DNA of 45,196 nt from Clostridia bacterium. Lineage in GTDB: Bacteria; Bacillota; Clostridia; Oscillospirales; CAG-272. The stretch spans positions 1-45,196 of the forward strand of contig JAFYBN010000003.1 in NCBI GenBank assembly GCA_017540175.1. The letters run 5' to 3'. Below are positions 1-7,670 of the stretch, in pieces. Numbering within the stretch: the first letter of the stretch is position 1; every line of letters begins with the position of its first letter. Made by a program: the position numbers and the translations under genes. The notes under the pieces are model-generated. The model worked only from the letters and a program-made list of their open reading frames with translations. It did not search any database and had not been told where the DNA came from.

Positions 1-513
1 CTTCGTATCCGGGGCGGGAGCTACGCGCTGGAAAACCAGATTACGGATCAGATTCCGGAGAAAGGAAAGAATACCATGAGAATCGCGGTCACCTATGAAA
101 ACGGAGAAATCTTTCAGCATTTCGGACATACGGAGCAGTTCAAGCTCTACGACGTGTCGGACGGAAAAATCGTCGGGGAACGGATCGTCCCGACGAACGG
201 AAGCGGTCACGGCGCGCTGGCGGGCTTTTTGAAAGCGGCGCAGGTCGACGCCCTCATCTGCGGCGGCATCGGTATGGGCGCGCAGAACGCGCTGGCGGAA
301 GCGGGGATCGCGCTCTACGGCGGCGTGACGGGATCGGCGGACGCGGCCGCAAAGGCGCTGGCGGAGGGAGTTCTCCGGTTCGATCCCGACGCGAAATGCG
401 ATCACCGGGGAGAAGGGCACGGTCACGAACACGGGGAAGGTCACGTGTGCGGACATCACGGCGGCGATTGCGGTCACGGGCATTGCGCAGATCATCACTG
501 CGAGGGCAACTGA
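1..513 (+). CDS. DUF134-NifX-like fusion protein, C-terminal part (5' end outside window)
   Basis: The frame is open to the left edge of the window. Its first residues (LRIRGGSYAL) look like the end of a DUF134 DNA-binding-type domain, and a dinitrogenase iron-molybdenum cofactor (NifX/NifB C-terminal-like) domain follows from MRIAVTYENG to about residue GVLRFD. DUF134-NifX fusions are known in Clostridia, so I treat the whole open frame as one partial gene. The ATG at 76, preceded by GGAGAAAGGA, is the alternative start for a stand-alone 145-residue protein. The NifX-type fold binds metal clusters or cofactors; its role outside nitrogen fixation is not established. After the domain comes a tail of about 38 residues with 11 His and 5 Cys, probably metal-binding. 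The next gene starts directly at the stop codon, so the downstream genes are likely co-transcribed. Confidence 0.75.
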   Translation, partial: LRIRGGSYALENQITDQIPEKGKNTMRIAVTYENGEIFQHFGHTEQFKLYDVSDGKIVGERIVPTNGSGHGALAGFLKAAQVDALICGGIGMGAQNALAEAGIALYGGVTGSADAAAKALAEGVLRFDPDAKCDHRGEGHGHEHGEGHVCGHHGGDCGHGHCADHHCEGN

Positions 514-972
514 ATGACTGCATACAGGTTTTACGGCTGGGAAAGCGCCGACATCAGGGATGAACGCGGACTGACACCGCGAGAGTATTACGATCTGCTC
601 TCCGAAATCTGGTGTGCGGAGACCTGCGCGCCGCGAATGCGCTCCCACTGGTCGCCGGAGAACAAAACGCTCGGTCAATGCTCGATCACCGCGTTTCTGT
701 TGCAGGATCTCTACGGCGGAAAGGTTTTCGGCGTACCGCTCGGCGACGGCAATTATCATTGCTTCAACGTTGTCGGGGATTGCGTGTTCGATCTGACGAG
801 CGAGCAGTTCGGAGATAAAAAGCTGAATTACATGGATTGTCCCGAACAGTTCCGGGAGACGCATTTCGCCAAAGAGGAAAAGCGGCAGAGATACGAACTC
901 CTGAAAGCCAGGCTCTTCGCCCGGCTGCCGGGTATTGCCGAAACCGAATTACAGAGAGGAGAACGCGGATGA
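514..972 (+). CDS. YunG-family protein of unknown function
   Basis: 152 residues with the features I associate with the YunG family: a QCSITAFLLQDLYGG block, then a GNYHCFNVVGD block, then VFDLTSEQFG. The family has no established activity; the conserved Cys, His and Asp in that order could suggest a papain/transglutaminase-like triad, which is inference. There is no signal peptide or membrane segment, so the protein should be cytoplasmic. The ATG immediately follows the stop of the NifX-like gene, and the stop codon overlaps the ATG of the DUF5714 gene (ATGA), so all three are probably translationally coupled. The basic extension after about residue 125 is poorly conserved. Confidence 0.7.
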   Translation: MTAYRFYGWESADIRDERGLTPREYYDLLSEIWCAETCAPRMRSHWSPENKTLGQCSITAFLLQDLYGGKVFGVPLGDGNYHCFNVVGDCVFDLTSEQFGDKKLNYMDCPEQFRETHFAKEEKRQRYELLKARLFARLPGIAETELQRGERG

Positions 973-1661
973 ACGACGAATGCCTGATCTGCGGCTCCCC
1001 GCTTGAATATCTGGAAGCGGATCAGCCGATGGAGTGCGCGGTCTGTCACAGGAAAGAGAACAGCAAGACCCGCTGTGTCCGGGGCCATTATGTGTGCGGC
1101 GCGTGTCACACCGCCGGGATGGACGCGATTGTCGGTCTGTGCCTCGGCGAGACATCGAAGGATCCCGTCCTGATCCTCGAAAAGATGATGGCGCTCCCGT
1201 TCTGCCACATGCACGGGCCGGAGCACCACGTCATGGTCGGCGCGGCGCTTCTGACGGCATACCGGAACGCGGGAGGGGAGATCGATCTCGAAAAGGCTCT
1301 TTCCGAGATGATGAACCGCGGGAAAAACGTGCCGGGCGGCGCGTGCGGCTTCTGGGGAGCCTGCGGCGCGGGGATCTCTTCCGGCATGTTTGTATCGATC
1401 ATCTCCGGTTCCACACCCCTGACCGTTGAGCCGTTCGCGCTGTCACACAAAATGACGGCAAAGTCGCTCGGCGCCATCGGTGAGATCGGCGGTCCGCGCT
1501 GCTGCAAGCGGGACTCGTACCTGTCGATTCTGGAAGCCGTCGACTTCGTAAAAGAATACTTCGGCGTGGAGATGGAGAAGCAGGAGGTCGTCTGTACCCA
1601 TTCCGCGAAGAACAATCAGTGCATCGGGAACCGCTGTCCTTTTGCGAAGTCCGATCACTGA
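969..1661 (+). CDS. DUF5714 domain protein with N-terminal zinc-ribbon-like segment
   Basis: 230 residues. The first 45 carry CLICG, CAVC, TRCVRGHYVCGACH: paired Cys/His motifs like a small zinc or iron binding domain. The rest matches DUF5714: HGPEHHVMVGAALL, then GACGFWGACGAGISSG, GGPRCCKRDSY and a C-terminal C-x5-C-x4-C arrangement near NNQCIGNRCPFAK. The many conserved Cys and His residues suggest a metal or Fe-S site; the function is unknown. The ORF could be read from 837, but the ATG at 969 is chosen because it follows GAGAGGAG and overlaps the previous stop in an ATGA. The chromate-transporter gene follows after 13 bp. Confidence 0.75.
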   Translation: MNDECLICGSPLEYLEADQPMECAVCHRKENSKTRCVRGHYVCGACHTAGMDAIVGLCLGETSKDPVLILEKMMALPFCHMHGPEHHVMVGAALLTAYRNAGGEIDLEKALSEMMNRGKNVPGGACGFWGACGAGISSGMFVSIISGSTPLTVEPFALSHKMTAKSLGAIGEIGGPRCCKRDSYLSILEAVDFVKEYFGVEMEKQEVVCTHSAKNNQCIGNRCPFAKSDH

Positions 1662-1674
1662 CCCGGAGGATGGG

Positions 1675-2247
1675 ATGCTGCTCGATCTTTTTCTGACCTT
1701 CGCCCAAATAGGGCTTTTCACCTTCGGCGGCGGGTACGCCATGATCTCCCTGATCGAAAACGCCTGCGTGGAGCGAAAGCACTGGATCACCCACGACGAC
1801 ATGATGAACATCACGGTGATCGCCGAATCGACGCCAGGCCCCATCGCCGTCAACTGCGCCACCTTTGTGGGCTATCGCCAAAAGGGCCTTTTTGGTGCGC
1901 TGGCGGCTACGCTGGGGCTGATCCTGCCTTCCTTCGTCATCATTTATGCGGTCTCCTTGTTTCTGGATTCCTTTCTCGAGATAACGTGGATCGTGAGCGC
2001 GTTCAGGGGCATCCGGATCGCGGTGGGGATTTTGATCGTGGACGCGGCGGCGAACATGATCCGGAAGATGAAGAAAAAGCCGCTTTCGTGCGTGATCCTC
2101 GTGGGTTCCTGTGCGGCGATGCTGTGCGTCAACGTATTTTCCCTGAAGTTCTCCTCTGTCAGCCTGATGCTTTTCGCCGGGGCGGTCAGCCTGACCGTCT
2201 TTCTGATTCGCAGTGCCTCGTCCGGGAAAGGCGGTGAGAAGCCGTGA
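1675..2247 (+). CDS. Chromate transporter family protein, first half-subunit
   Basis: 190 residues, the usual size of the short CHR-family proteins that work as a pair. It opens with LFTFGGGYAMISLIE and has ESTPGPIAVNCATFVGYR, both hallmarks of the family, then several hydrophobic helices. The start at 1675 has CGGAGGA just upstream; the open frame runs further back but overlaps the DUF5714 gene. The TGA stop overlaps the GTG of the second subunit. CHR proteins export chromate in characterised proteobacteria; in anaerobes with this gene order the physiological anion is unknown. Position behind DUF134-NifX and DUF5714 may point to an oxyanion linked with metal cofactors, which is inference. 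Confidence 0.9.
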   Translation: MLLDLFLTFAQIGLFTFGGGYAMISLIENACVERKHWITHDDMMNITVIAESTPGPIAVNCATFVGYRQKGLFGALAATLGLILPSFVIIYAVSLFLDSFLEITWIVSAFRGIRIAVGILIVDAAANMIRKMKKKPLSCVILVGSCAAMLCVNVFSLKFSSVSLMLFAGAVSLTVFLIRSASSGKGGEKP

Positions 2248-2966
2248 TCTACCTGGATCTTTTGATCGGGTTTCTGAAAGTCGGATGCTTTGCGTTCGGC
2301 GGGGCGTACGGCGCGATCCCGCTCATCCGGGATGTGGTTCTCTCCTACGGTTGGCTGAGCGACGAGCGGCTGACGGACATGATCGCGGTCAGCGAAAGCT
2401 CGCCCGGACCGATCATGGTCAATCTGGCGACCTATGTGGGCAGCAGTCAGGCGGGACTCTTCGGCGCGCTGATCGCAACGCTGGCCGTGGTGACGCCGTC
2501 CTTCCTCATCATTCTGCTCCTGACGATCCTGCTCAAAACCGCGCTGAAAAATAAATATGCTGCGGCGGTCCTCGGCGGGCTCAAGCCGTGCGTCATCGGG
2601 ATCGTTCTGGCGACCGGATGCGTCATGGTGATCAGGCAGGGCGTTCTTCCCCTGCTGACCGAAGCAGGAGATTCCCGCCCGCTGATCCTCTCGGCGGGGC
2701 TGGCGCTGGTGTATTTCGGATCGAGAAAGATCTTGAAGAAGGGACTGCGTCGTCCTGATCCTGATTTCCGCCTGTGCGGGGATCGTGATGTACGGTGTGT
2801 GAGAAACAGCGATGCCATCCGGTTTTCCAGGCGCGGGTATCGCAAGGATGGGGGATCACGCATATCCCGCTCTATCCGGCATGAAAGACGCGGAAGCTGC
2901 TGTGAGAAATTCTCCGCCGATCCGCCCTTTCTAACACTTTTTCTAACAAAATCCGCTGAATATTAG
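2244..2966 (+). CDS. Chromate transporter family protein, second half-subunit, frameshifted near C-terminus
   Basis: It begins with GTG in a GTGA overlap with the first subunit. FLKVGCFAFGGAYGAIPLIR and ESSPGPIMVNLATYVG mark it as the partner half of a short-chain CHR pair. Up to about residue 166 (FGSRKILKKG) it is normal. From there the frame becomes Arg-rich and runs on to 2966 with no likeness to the family. One nucleotide further on (read from 2746) the sequence gives CVVLILISACAGIVMYGV and a stop at 2800-2802, exactly a last membrane helix and the expected length of about 186 residues. So a one-base insertion (or equivalent) near 2742-2748 displaces the end; this is a recent mutation or a sequencing error. 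Confidence 0.85.
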   Translation: MIYLDLLIGFLKVGCFAFGGAYGAIPLIRDVVLSYGWLSDERLTDMIAVSESSPGPIMVNLATYVGSSQAGLFGALIATLAVVTPSFLIILLLTILLKTALKNKYAAAVLGGLKPCVIGIVLATGCVMVIRQGVLPLLTEAGDSRPLILSAGLALVYFGSRKILKKGLRRPDPDFRLCGDRDVRCVRNSDAIRFSRRGYRKDGGSRISRSIRHERRGSCCEKFSADPPFLTLFLTKSAEY

Positions 2967-3110
2967 AAAACCTCCTCAGGCTCAATGCCTGCCCCGTTCC
3001 CGAAAAGTTTTTCTGACGAATATGCGGAAACCCTTGTTTTTATTCACTTTTCGGCTTCTTCTATCTTCCGTGAACTTCCGTCACCGTCCGCAAAAATCCG
3101 CTATCGTCCA
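2930..3110. repeat. Intergenic repeat copy A (diverged dispersed repeat)
   Basis: It contains ttttctaa...ttagaaaa (about 2945-2972) as a small stem and gtttttctgacgaa at about 3006, then ttgtttttatt and finally tgaacttccgtcaccgtccg at 3071. The same blocks recur around 44640-44785 in the same order, and the last block recurs at about 27164 (tgaacttccggcaccgtccg). The stretch 2803-3110 has no other gene I can support. Confidence 0.5.
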
Positions 3111-3124
3111 ATCGTAATTATCAT

Positions 3125-3175
3125 CTTGAAAACCGTTTGACGCGGGGTCCGTGGGTTCGAATCCCACACCCTGCG
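3125..3175 (+). pseudogene. 3' fragment of a tRNA-Ser(UGA) gene, possible attachment-site scar
   Basis: cttgaaaacc (3125-3134) is the anticodon loop of tRNA-Ser with anticodon TGA. The T arm gtgggttcgaatcccac lies at 3151-3167, followed by an acceptor-like accctgc and a discriminator g at 3175. No 5' half (acceptor strand, D arm, 5' anticodon stem) is visible upstream. Between the two pieces, cgcggggt pairs with accctgcg around the T arm, so the remnant can still fold. Integrases of many elements use the anticodon-to-3' part of tRNA genes, so this is a plausible leftover att site. Confidence 0.6.
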
Positions 3176-3247
3176 GGAAATAAGGAAAGGCATCTCGGAG
3201 CTCACATGGGCGGGAGGTGCCTTTTTCTAAAAAACCGAGGTTTCATC

Positions 3248-3679
3248 ATGCATTTCGTTTCAAAATTCTTTGCCGATCTGACAACAGGAGAGCTGTACGA
3301 AATCCTGAAAGCGCGCTCCGCAGTTTTTGTTGTGGAGCAGAACTGCGTCTATCAGGACATCGACGGGCTGGATCCCGAAAGCCTGCACGTCTTTTTTGAA
3401 GACGAAGGAAGGATCGCTGCCTATCTCCGCGCCTTCGTGAAGGAACCCGGCGTCGTGCAGATGGGACGGGTGCTGACAGTGGACCGTGGGGTCGGTCTCG
3501 GCGGGATGATTCTCAAAGCCGGGATCGAAGAAATCCGCGCCAAGTTCCATCCCGGGATAATCTATATCGAAGCACAGAGCTGCGCCGTGGGATTTTACGC
3601 GCGGGAGGGCTTCCGGGTGACGTCGGAGGAATTTCTCGAGGACGGGATCCCGCATGTGAAGATGGATCTGGATTTGTGA
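3248..3679 (+). CDS. elaA: GNAT family N-acetyltransferase, ElaA type
   Basis: 143 residues, close to the size of ElaA. Recognised features: LYEILKARSAVFVVEQNCVYQDIDGLD near the N-terminus, where ElaA proteins have R-x2-VFVVEQ-x-C-x-Y-x-E/D-x-D, then VQMGRVLTVDRGVGLGGMILKAG, the acetyl-CoA binding region, and AQSCAVGFYAREGFRV near the end. The substrate is unknown. The frame extends upstream to 3137 through the tRNA fragment; I choose ATG 3248 because the family N-terminus starts there and GAGG lies about 8 bases upstream. It appears to be a single-gene unit, ending before the hairpin at 3720. Confidence 0.85.
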   Translation: MHFVSKFFADLTTGELYEILKARSAVFVVEQNCVYQDIDGLDPESLHVFFEDEGRIAAYLRAFVKEPGVVQMGRVLTVDRGVGLGGMILKAGIEEIRAKFHPGIIYIEAQSCAVGFYAREGFRVTSEEFLEDGIPHVKMDLDL

Positions 3680-3719
3680 GGCGGGAAAAACGCACAAACC
3701 GCAAGTACATACAATCTCC

Positions 3720-3765
3720 GAGAAACGGCAGAGACCGAGGGCTGACCTTGTCTCTGCCGTTTCTC
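3720..3765. terminator. Perfect 16-bp inverted repeat, possible terminator
   Basis: gagaaacggcagagac at 3720-3735 is perfectly complementary to 3750-3765, with a 14-base loop. There is no real T run on either side, so it may be a rho-independent terminator of weak type or another structure shared by the ends of elaA (+) and btuD (-). The remaining sequence to 4088 shows nothing else I can name. Confidence 0.5.
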
Positions 3766-4088
3766 TATACCGTTATGCCGTGAACAGACGGACAAAGGAG
3801 CATTATTTCGGACGGACTTAATGCGACAGATCCCTTTCACTTATCCGCACCGGCGCCCCGGTAGAGCATATACTGCCTCTTTCTGTTCTCTTTATTGATC
3901 CTGAACCCGCGCCCGCAATCCTCCGGAATCCATACTTGCACGCGCCGTCATTGTCCGCAAGCGCCCTCCGCCGGATCGCTTTCCATGCGCCGCGGCACAG
4001 GAGAGCCGGTCAACAGCACGCAGGTTCGGGAATAGGTCGATGGATCCGTGCCGCCGGACAAGGCGGTCCGGGGACGGATAATCCGTAC

Positions 4089-5231
4089 TTACGCCTCCGG
4101 AAGCTCGCGCAGAGAGGTATAAACTCTCTTTCCCTCCTCGCGCGCGTAAAGGATCAGGTCGGCGTTCGCGCGGTTGTATTCGCCCGCCGGGCAGCCGCAG
4201 TCGATCACGAAATCCGCGCGCCCGATGATCTGACGCGCCTCGGCGATTTCACGCTCGCCGATCGGCATATACGCGGCGGAGGCGACGACCTTTTCCGCAA
4301 GCGGAGAAGCGGCCGCCATGTCCAGATCGTTTTCCGGCAATATGCCTGCCGCAAAGGGAATGCCGCGTTTCTGCAGCGCGCGGTAAAAGGGGATCCCGCA
4401 GCCGCAGCCGCCGACCGCGAAGCACCGGATCCTGCCGCGCGGGGCCGCGAGCTCCACGCTGCCGAGCAGGGTGTTGAAGGACCCGTTTTCGATCCCGTAG
4501 AGCGCGGCGATCGTGTCGTCGGAAAAAATCTCGTCCGGCGTACCGTATGCGGCGATCCGGTCGCCCTTGACGCAGACGATCCGGTCGGAAATGCGCTCGG
4601 CGAGGTCGATCTCGTGCAGACTCATCACCACGGAAATGCCCTGATGCTTCGCCATATCGGACAAAATCCCGAGCAGCTCGATCTTATGCCGTATGTCGAG
4701 GAACGAGGTCGGCTCGTCCAGCACGATGATCTCCGGCTCCTGACAGATGGCCCTCGCTAAAAGTACCCGCTGATGCTGACCGTCGCTGATCGCGGTGACG
4801 TCCTGATCGGCAATATCCTCCGCATGAACGCGGGCAAGCGAGCGCTCCACGACCTCCTTGTCATGTGCGGTCAGCAGGCCGAAGCTGCCGGTGTACGGAT
4901 AGCGCCCGGCGGAAACCAGCTCCCGGCAGGTCATGAGCTCGGGGCGCACCCGCTCGGTGAGGACGACAGCGAGCTTGGTGGCGATATCCCTGCCGCTCAG
5001 CGTGCGCATGTTTTTCCCGTCGATGTAAACCGTTCCGGCGATTGCTGCCAGATGCTGCGTGATGCTTTTCAGAATGGTGGACTTCCCGGAGCCGTTCGGG
5101 CCGATCAGCGTCATAATCTCCCCCTTCGCGAGGGAAAGGGTGATGTCGGAGATCAGCGGTACGCCGCGATATCCTACCGTGAGCGATTCCAGTCCCAGCT
5201 TCGCCGCCGCCGGATTGTTTTCACGCGTCAT
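4089..5231 (-). CDS. btuD: Corrinoid/siderophore-type ABC importer ATPase with extra C-terminal domain
   Basis: 380 residues; ordinary BtuD/FepC ATPases are about 250-270. Walker A GPNGSGKST is at residues 44-52, the signature ISDGQHQR at 148-155, Walker B IIVLDEP at 168-174, and an H-loop is near SLHEIDLAE. From about residue 258 a further domain of about 120 residues follows, with GGCGCGIPFYRALQ, IPFAAGILPENDLD and DFVIDCGCP. Similar extensions occur on clostridial ATPases of this transporter class, but I know no function. Start ATG 5231 has AAGGAGG upstream and overlaps the permease end by 11 bp. The riboswitch upstream of the operon suggests cobalamin or another corrinoid as cargo. Confidence 0.85.
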   Translation of the reverse strand: MTRENNPAAAKLGLESLTVGYRGVPLISDITLSLAKGEIMTLIGPNGSGKSTILKSITQHLAAIAGTVYIDGKNMRTLSGRDIATKLAVVLTERVRPELMTCRELVSAGRYPYTGSFGLLTAHDKEVVERSLARVHAEDIADQDVTAISDGQHQRVLLARAICQEPEIIVLDEPTSFLDIRHKIELLGILSDMAKHQGISVVMSLHEIDLAERISDRIVCVKGDRIAAYGTPDEIFSDDTIAALYGIENGSFNTLLGSVELAAPRGRIRCFAVGGCGCGIPFYRALQKRGIPFAAGILPENDLDMAAASPLAEKVVASAAYMPIGEREIAEARQIIGRADFVIDCGCPAGEYNRANADLILYAREEGKRVYTSLRELPEA

Positions 5232-6261
5232 TTTTCCGCCTCCTTGAAACCATGAGCCAGATGACGATCGGCGCGCCGACTGCGCTTGTCACCGTGCTGA
5301 GGGAAAGCTCGGTGGGATTGAACAGCATCCGCGCGGCAAGATCGCACAGGACGCAGAATACCGCCCCGCACAGAAAGCACGACGGGATCATGAGGATCGG
5401 CTTTTCGGTTTTGAGCAGGATCCGCGAAATATGCGGGACCGCGATCCCCACAAACGAGATCGGCCCGGCAAACGCAGCGACGCAGGCGGACAGGATCCCG
5501 GTGGTGATCACCAAAAGAAACCGGAGCGCTTTGATGTTGAGACCGAGACTTTTCGCGTAGCCCTCTCCGAGCGCGTATGCCGACATGGGCTTGGACAGCA
5601 GAAAAACCAGGAGAAGGATCGGCAGTATGATGAGGGCGGACGCCTTCACGCTCTGCCAGGTCGCACCCGAATAGGTACCCATCGACCAGTGCGTCAGATT
5701 CACGATCTCCGATTCGTTCGCGAAATTCACGAGAAGATCGGTCACGGCGGAACAGATATAGCCGATCATGATGCCGATGACGAGGAGCATCGACATGTTT
5801 TTGACTTTTCCGGTGAAAAGCAGGACCAGCAACAGGGACAAGAGCGAGCCGACAAACGAGGATATCACCGTGACCGAAATCGGCATCGGACTGAACACCT
5901 TTGCCATGGCGATGGTGACGACGGCGAGGAACATCTTCGCGCCGGATGAAATGCCCAGCACGAACGGACCGGCGATGGGATTGCGGAAAAAGGTCTGGAT
6001 CAAAAACCCCGAAAGCGAAAGCGCGCCGCCGAGGAGGATCGAGAGCATGATGCGCGGCAGACGGATCTTCCAGATCACGTTGTACGCCACGACGTTGGAA
6101 TCGTCCCGCCGGAGGACGATACCGAGAATGTCCTTCACCGTGATATCCACGCTGCCGCTTTTGATGCTCCAGATCACCGCGATCCAGAGCAGGACGAAGA
6201 ACGACAGAAATACCATGCCGCAGCGCATGGTATTTCCGGTTTGAGAGAAGATTTTTCTCAT
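5221..6261 (-). CDS. btuC: Corrinoid-type ABC importer permease (FecCD family)
   Basis: 346 residues with about nine to ten hydrophobic segments. Family landmarks are WKIRLPRIMLSILLGGALSLSG, then FFRNPIAGPFVLGISSGA, and late in the protein AFAGPISFVGIAVPHISR, followed by the C-terminal SLSTVTSAVGAPIVIWLM. It would form the membrane channel with BtuF and BtuD. The frame is open to 6381, but ATG 6261 lies in an ATGA overlap with the btuF stop and fits the family N-terminus, so it is the start. Cargo is inferred from the upstream riboswitch; FecCD permeases also carry haem and siderophores. Confidence 0.88.
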   Translation of the reverse strand: MRKIFSQTGNTMRCGMVFLSFFVLLWIAVIWSIKSGSVDITVKDILGIVLRRDDSNVVAYNVIWKIRLPRIMLSILLGGALSLSGFLIQTFFRNPIAGPFVLGISSGAKMFLAVVTIAMAKVFSPMPISVTVISSFVGSLLSLLLVLLFTGKVKNMSMLLVIGIMIGYICSAVTDLLVNFANESEIVNLTHWSMGTYSGATWQSVKASALIILPILLLVFLLSKPMSAYALGEGYAKSLGLNIKALRFLLVITTGILSACVAAFAGPISFVGIAVPHISRILLKTEKPILMIPSCFLCGAVFCVLCDLAARMLFNPTELSLSTVTSAVGAPIVIWLMVSRRRKNDA

Positions 6262-7472
6262 TTGAGCTTGAAGAGATAGGTGAGGCGATCGGTGGACTCG
6301 TCCGCAGTAAGCATGAGGTGAATATCGTTGATCATGCTTCCGATGGTGTTCTGGATTTGGAAATAATCGGGCGTGGTGCACCAGACATTGCCGTTCTGAA
6401 CCGCCTTCATGTCGGACAGGATCGCCGCTCTCTCGAGAAAGGCGTCCATCGTCTCCGGCTTGCCGCCCATCGACCAGATATAGATGATGTAATCCGCGTC
6501 CTTCGCTTTGTCGTAGAAGGCCTCGAGCTCCATCTTGGCGGTGCCGGCCTCACCGACGCCGACGTCGGAAAGCGCGTATTCGCCGCCCGCGATCTCGAGC
6601 ATCTTCGCCATATAGTCGTCGGCGTTGCGGGCATAAAGCACGCCCTTGGAGGTGATATAGAACATGGCGACCGACTTGCCGGTCTTTTCAGCCTTCAAAA
6701 GCTCTTCCACATACTGGTCCTGTGTGTTGAAGACTTCTTCGGCAGCCTCTTCCTTATTGAAGATCGCGCCGTACAGCTTCGCCCACTCCACGCGCCCGAG
6801 CGGATGCTCTTCCTGCGCGGACTGGTCGAGGACCACGTCGACGCCGAGCGACGTCAGCTGGGCCTTGACGTCGTCGGTGAGCATGGTGGAGAAGAACGCG
6901 AAGGTCGTTCCCTGCGCGACGATCTTTTCGTAATCGGGCGTCTTGTAATCCCCGATATAGGTCAGCTTGTTGTCGGTGAGGGCTTTCTTGACGTCGTCGA
7001 TGTACCAGGAATCGACGTCGTAGGTCGTCAGACTGATCGCGTCGAGCGCGCCGACGGCGTTGATCAGGGAAGTGACGGGGGTGGAAGAGACGAGGATGTT
7101 CTTCACGGGCTGCCGCAGGACGACGGCGTTCTCCGGCGCGTCCTCCGGAACGCTCATGCCTTCGGGAACGATCAGCATCACGCTGAAGTTGTCGGGCGCG
7201 TTCTGCACCTTCGCGATCTTGTAGCCGCCCTTGTAATAGTCCACGCTGAAGAACTTCGCGTATTTCAGTTCCATGCTGTGGTCAAGGACGAGCTTGCCGT
7301 CGTAGTTTTCCTCGCCTTGGGCGGCCTCTTCGGCGCCCTCGTCGTTTTTCGTTTCGGCATTGGTCTGCGCATTGGCGGAAGCGTCGCCGGTTTCGTTCTT
7401 TTCGCCGCACGCGGAAAGAACCGCTGTCAGCATGAGAAGCGCCAGCAGCAGAGAGAGGATTCTGAGTTTCAT
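6258..7472 (-). CDS. btuF: Corrinoid-type ABC importer substrate-binding lipoprotein
   Basis: 404 residues. A lipoprotein signal with lipobox LSAC puts the lipidated Cys at residue 22; an Ala/Asn/Glu-rich linker to about residue 55 follows, then a periplasmic-binding-protein fold of the BtuF/FepB class: NILVSSTPVTSLINAVGALD and a TYIGDYKTPDYEKIVAQG block in the first lobe, a long helix, then YIIYIWSMGG in the second lobe. ATG 7472 is chosen because AGGAG lies 10 bases upstream and the signal peptide starts there. It is the first gene after the cobalamin riboswitch, so B12 should shut expression down. Another corrinoid or cobinamide is equally possible as cargo. Confidence 0.85.
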   Translation of the reverse strand: MKLRILSLLLALLMLTAVLSACGEKNETGDASANAQTNAETKNDEGAEEAAQGEENYDGKLVLDHSMELKYAKFFSVDYYKGGYKIAKVQNAPDNFSVMLIVPEGMSVPEDAPENAVVLRQPVKNILVSSTPVTSLINAVGALDAISLTTYDVDSWYIDDVKKALTDNKLTYIGDYKTPDYEKIVAQGTTFAFFSTMLTDDVKAQLTSLGVDVVLDQSAQEEHPLGRVEWAKLYGAIFNKEEAAEEVFNTQDQYVEELLKAEKTGKSVAMFYITSKGVLYARNADDYMAKMLEIAGGEYALSDVGVGEAGTAKMELEAFYDKAKDADYIIYIWSMGGKPETMDAFLERAAILSDMKAVQNGNVWCTTPDYFQIQNTIGSMINDIHLMLTADESTDRLTYLFKLK

Positions 7473-7534
7473 GTCGTTTTCTCCTAAGATGATAGTTTGA
7501 CATCCGCCGATAGCCACGACGCATATCAAGGTTC

Positions 7535-7670
7535 ATCCGGCGTTTTCCGCGTCGGACGACTCCACCAAAGCGGGGCTGGCATTCGGACTCCCTTCGTTAT
7601 CAAGGTCACCGCTGCGGAACAGCTGCGGATTCGCACCGCATTCCCCGTTTGAGGCACGGACGTAAGAAAA
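7535..7670 (-). promoter_or_regulatory. Cobalamin riboswitch
   Basis: Read on the minus strand, the segment has cggggaatgcggtgcgaatc, cgcagctgttccgcagcggt and then agggagtccgaatgccagcc. These correspond to the conserved core of cobalamin riboswitches: GGGAA...GGTG.AA.TCC, GC.GT.CCGC..C.GT and AGTC.G.A..CC.GCC. It lies in the leader of btuF, about 60 bases before the start codon, and should repress the importer when adenosyl- or related cobalamin is bound. The exact outer boundaries (P1) are approximate. Confidence 0.9.

Noticed and set aside
2803-2966. Extended C-terminus of the second chromate transporter as a real domain
   Set aside because: Arg-rich tail without resemblance to the family; the natural end lies in the next frame.
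3088-3175. Complete tRNA-Ser gene
   Set aside because: Only the 3' half can be found; the bases upstream do not pair with the acceptor or anticodon 3' strands.
3936-4760. Long plus-strand open frame opposite the btuD gene
   Set aside because: It is antisense to a clearly recognisable ATPase and rich in Arg/Ala/Asp from GC bias; no family resemblance or RBS.
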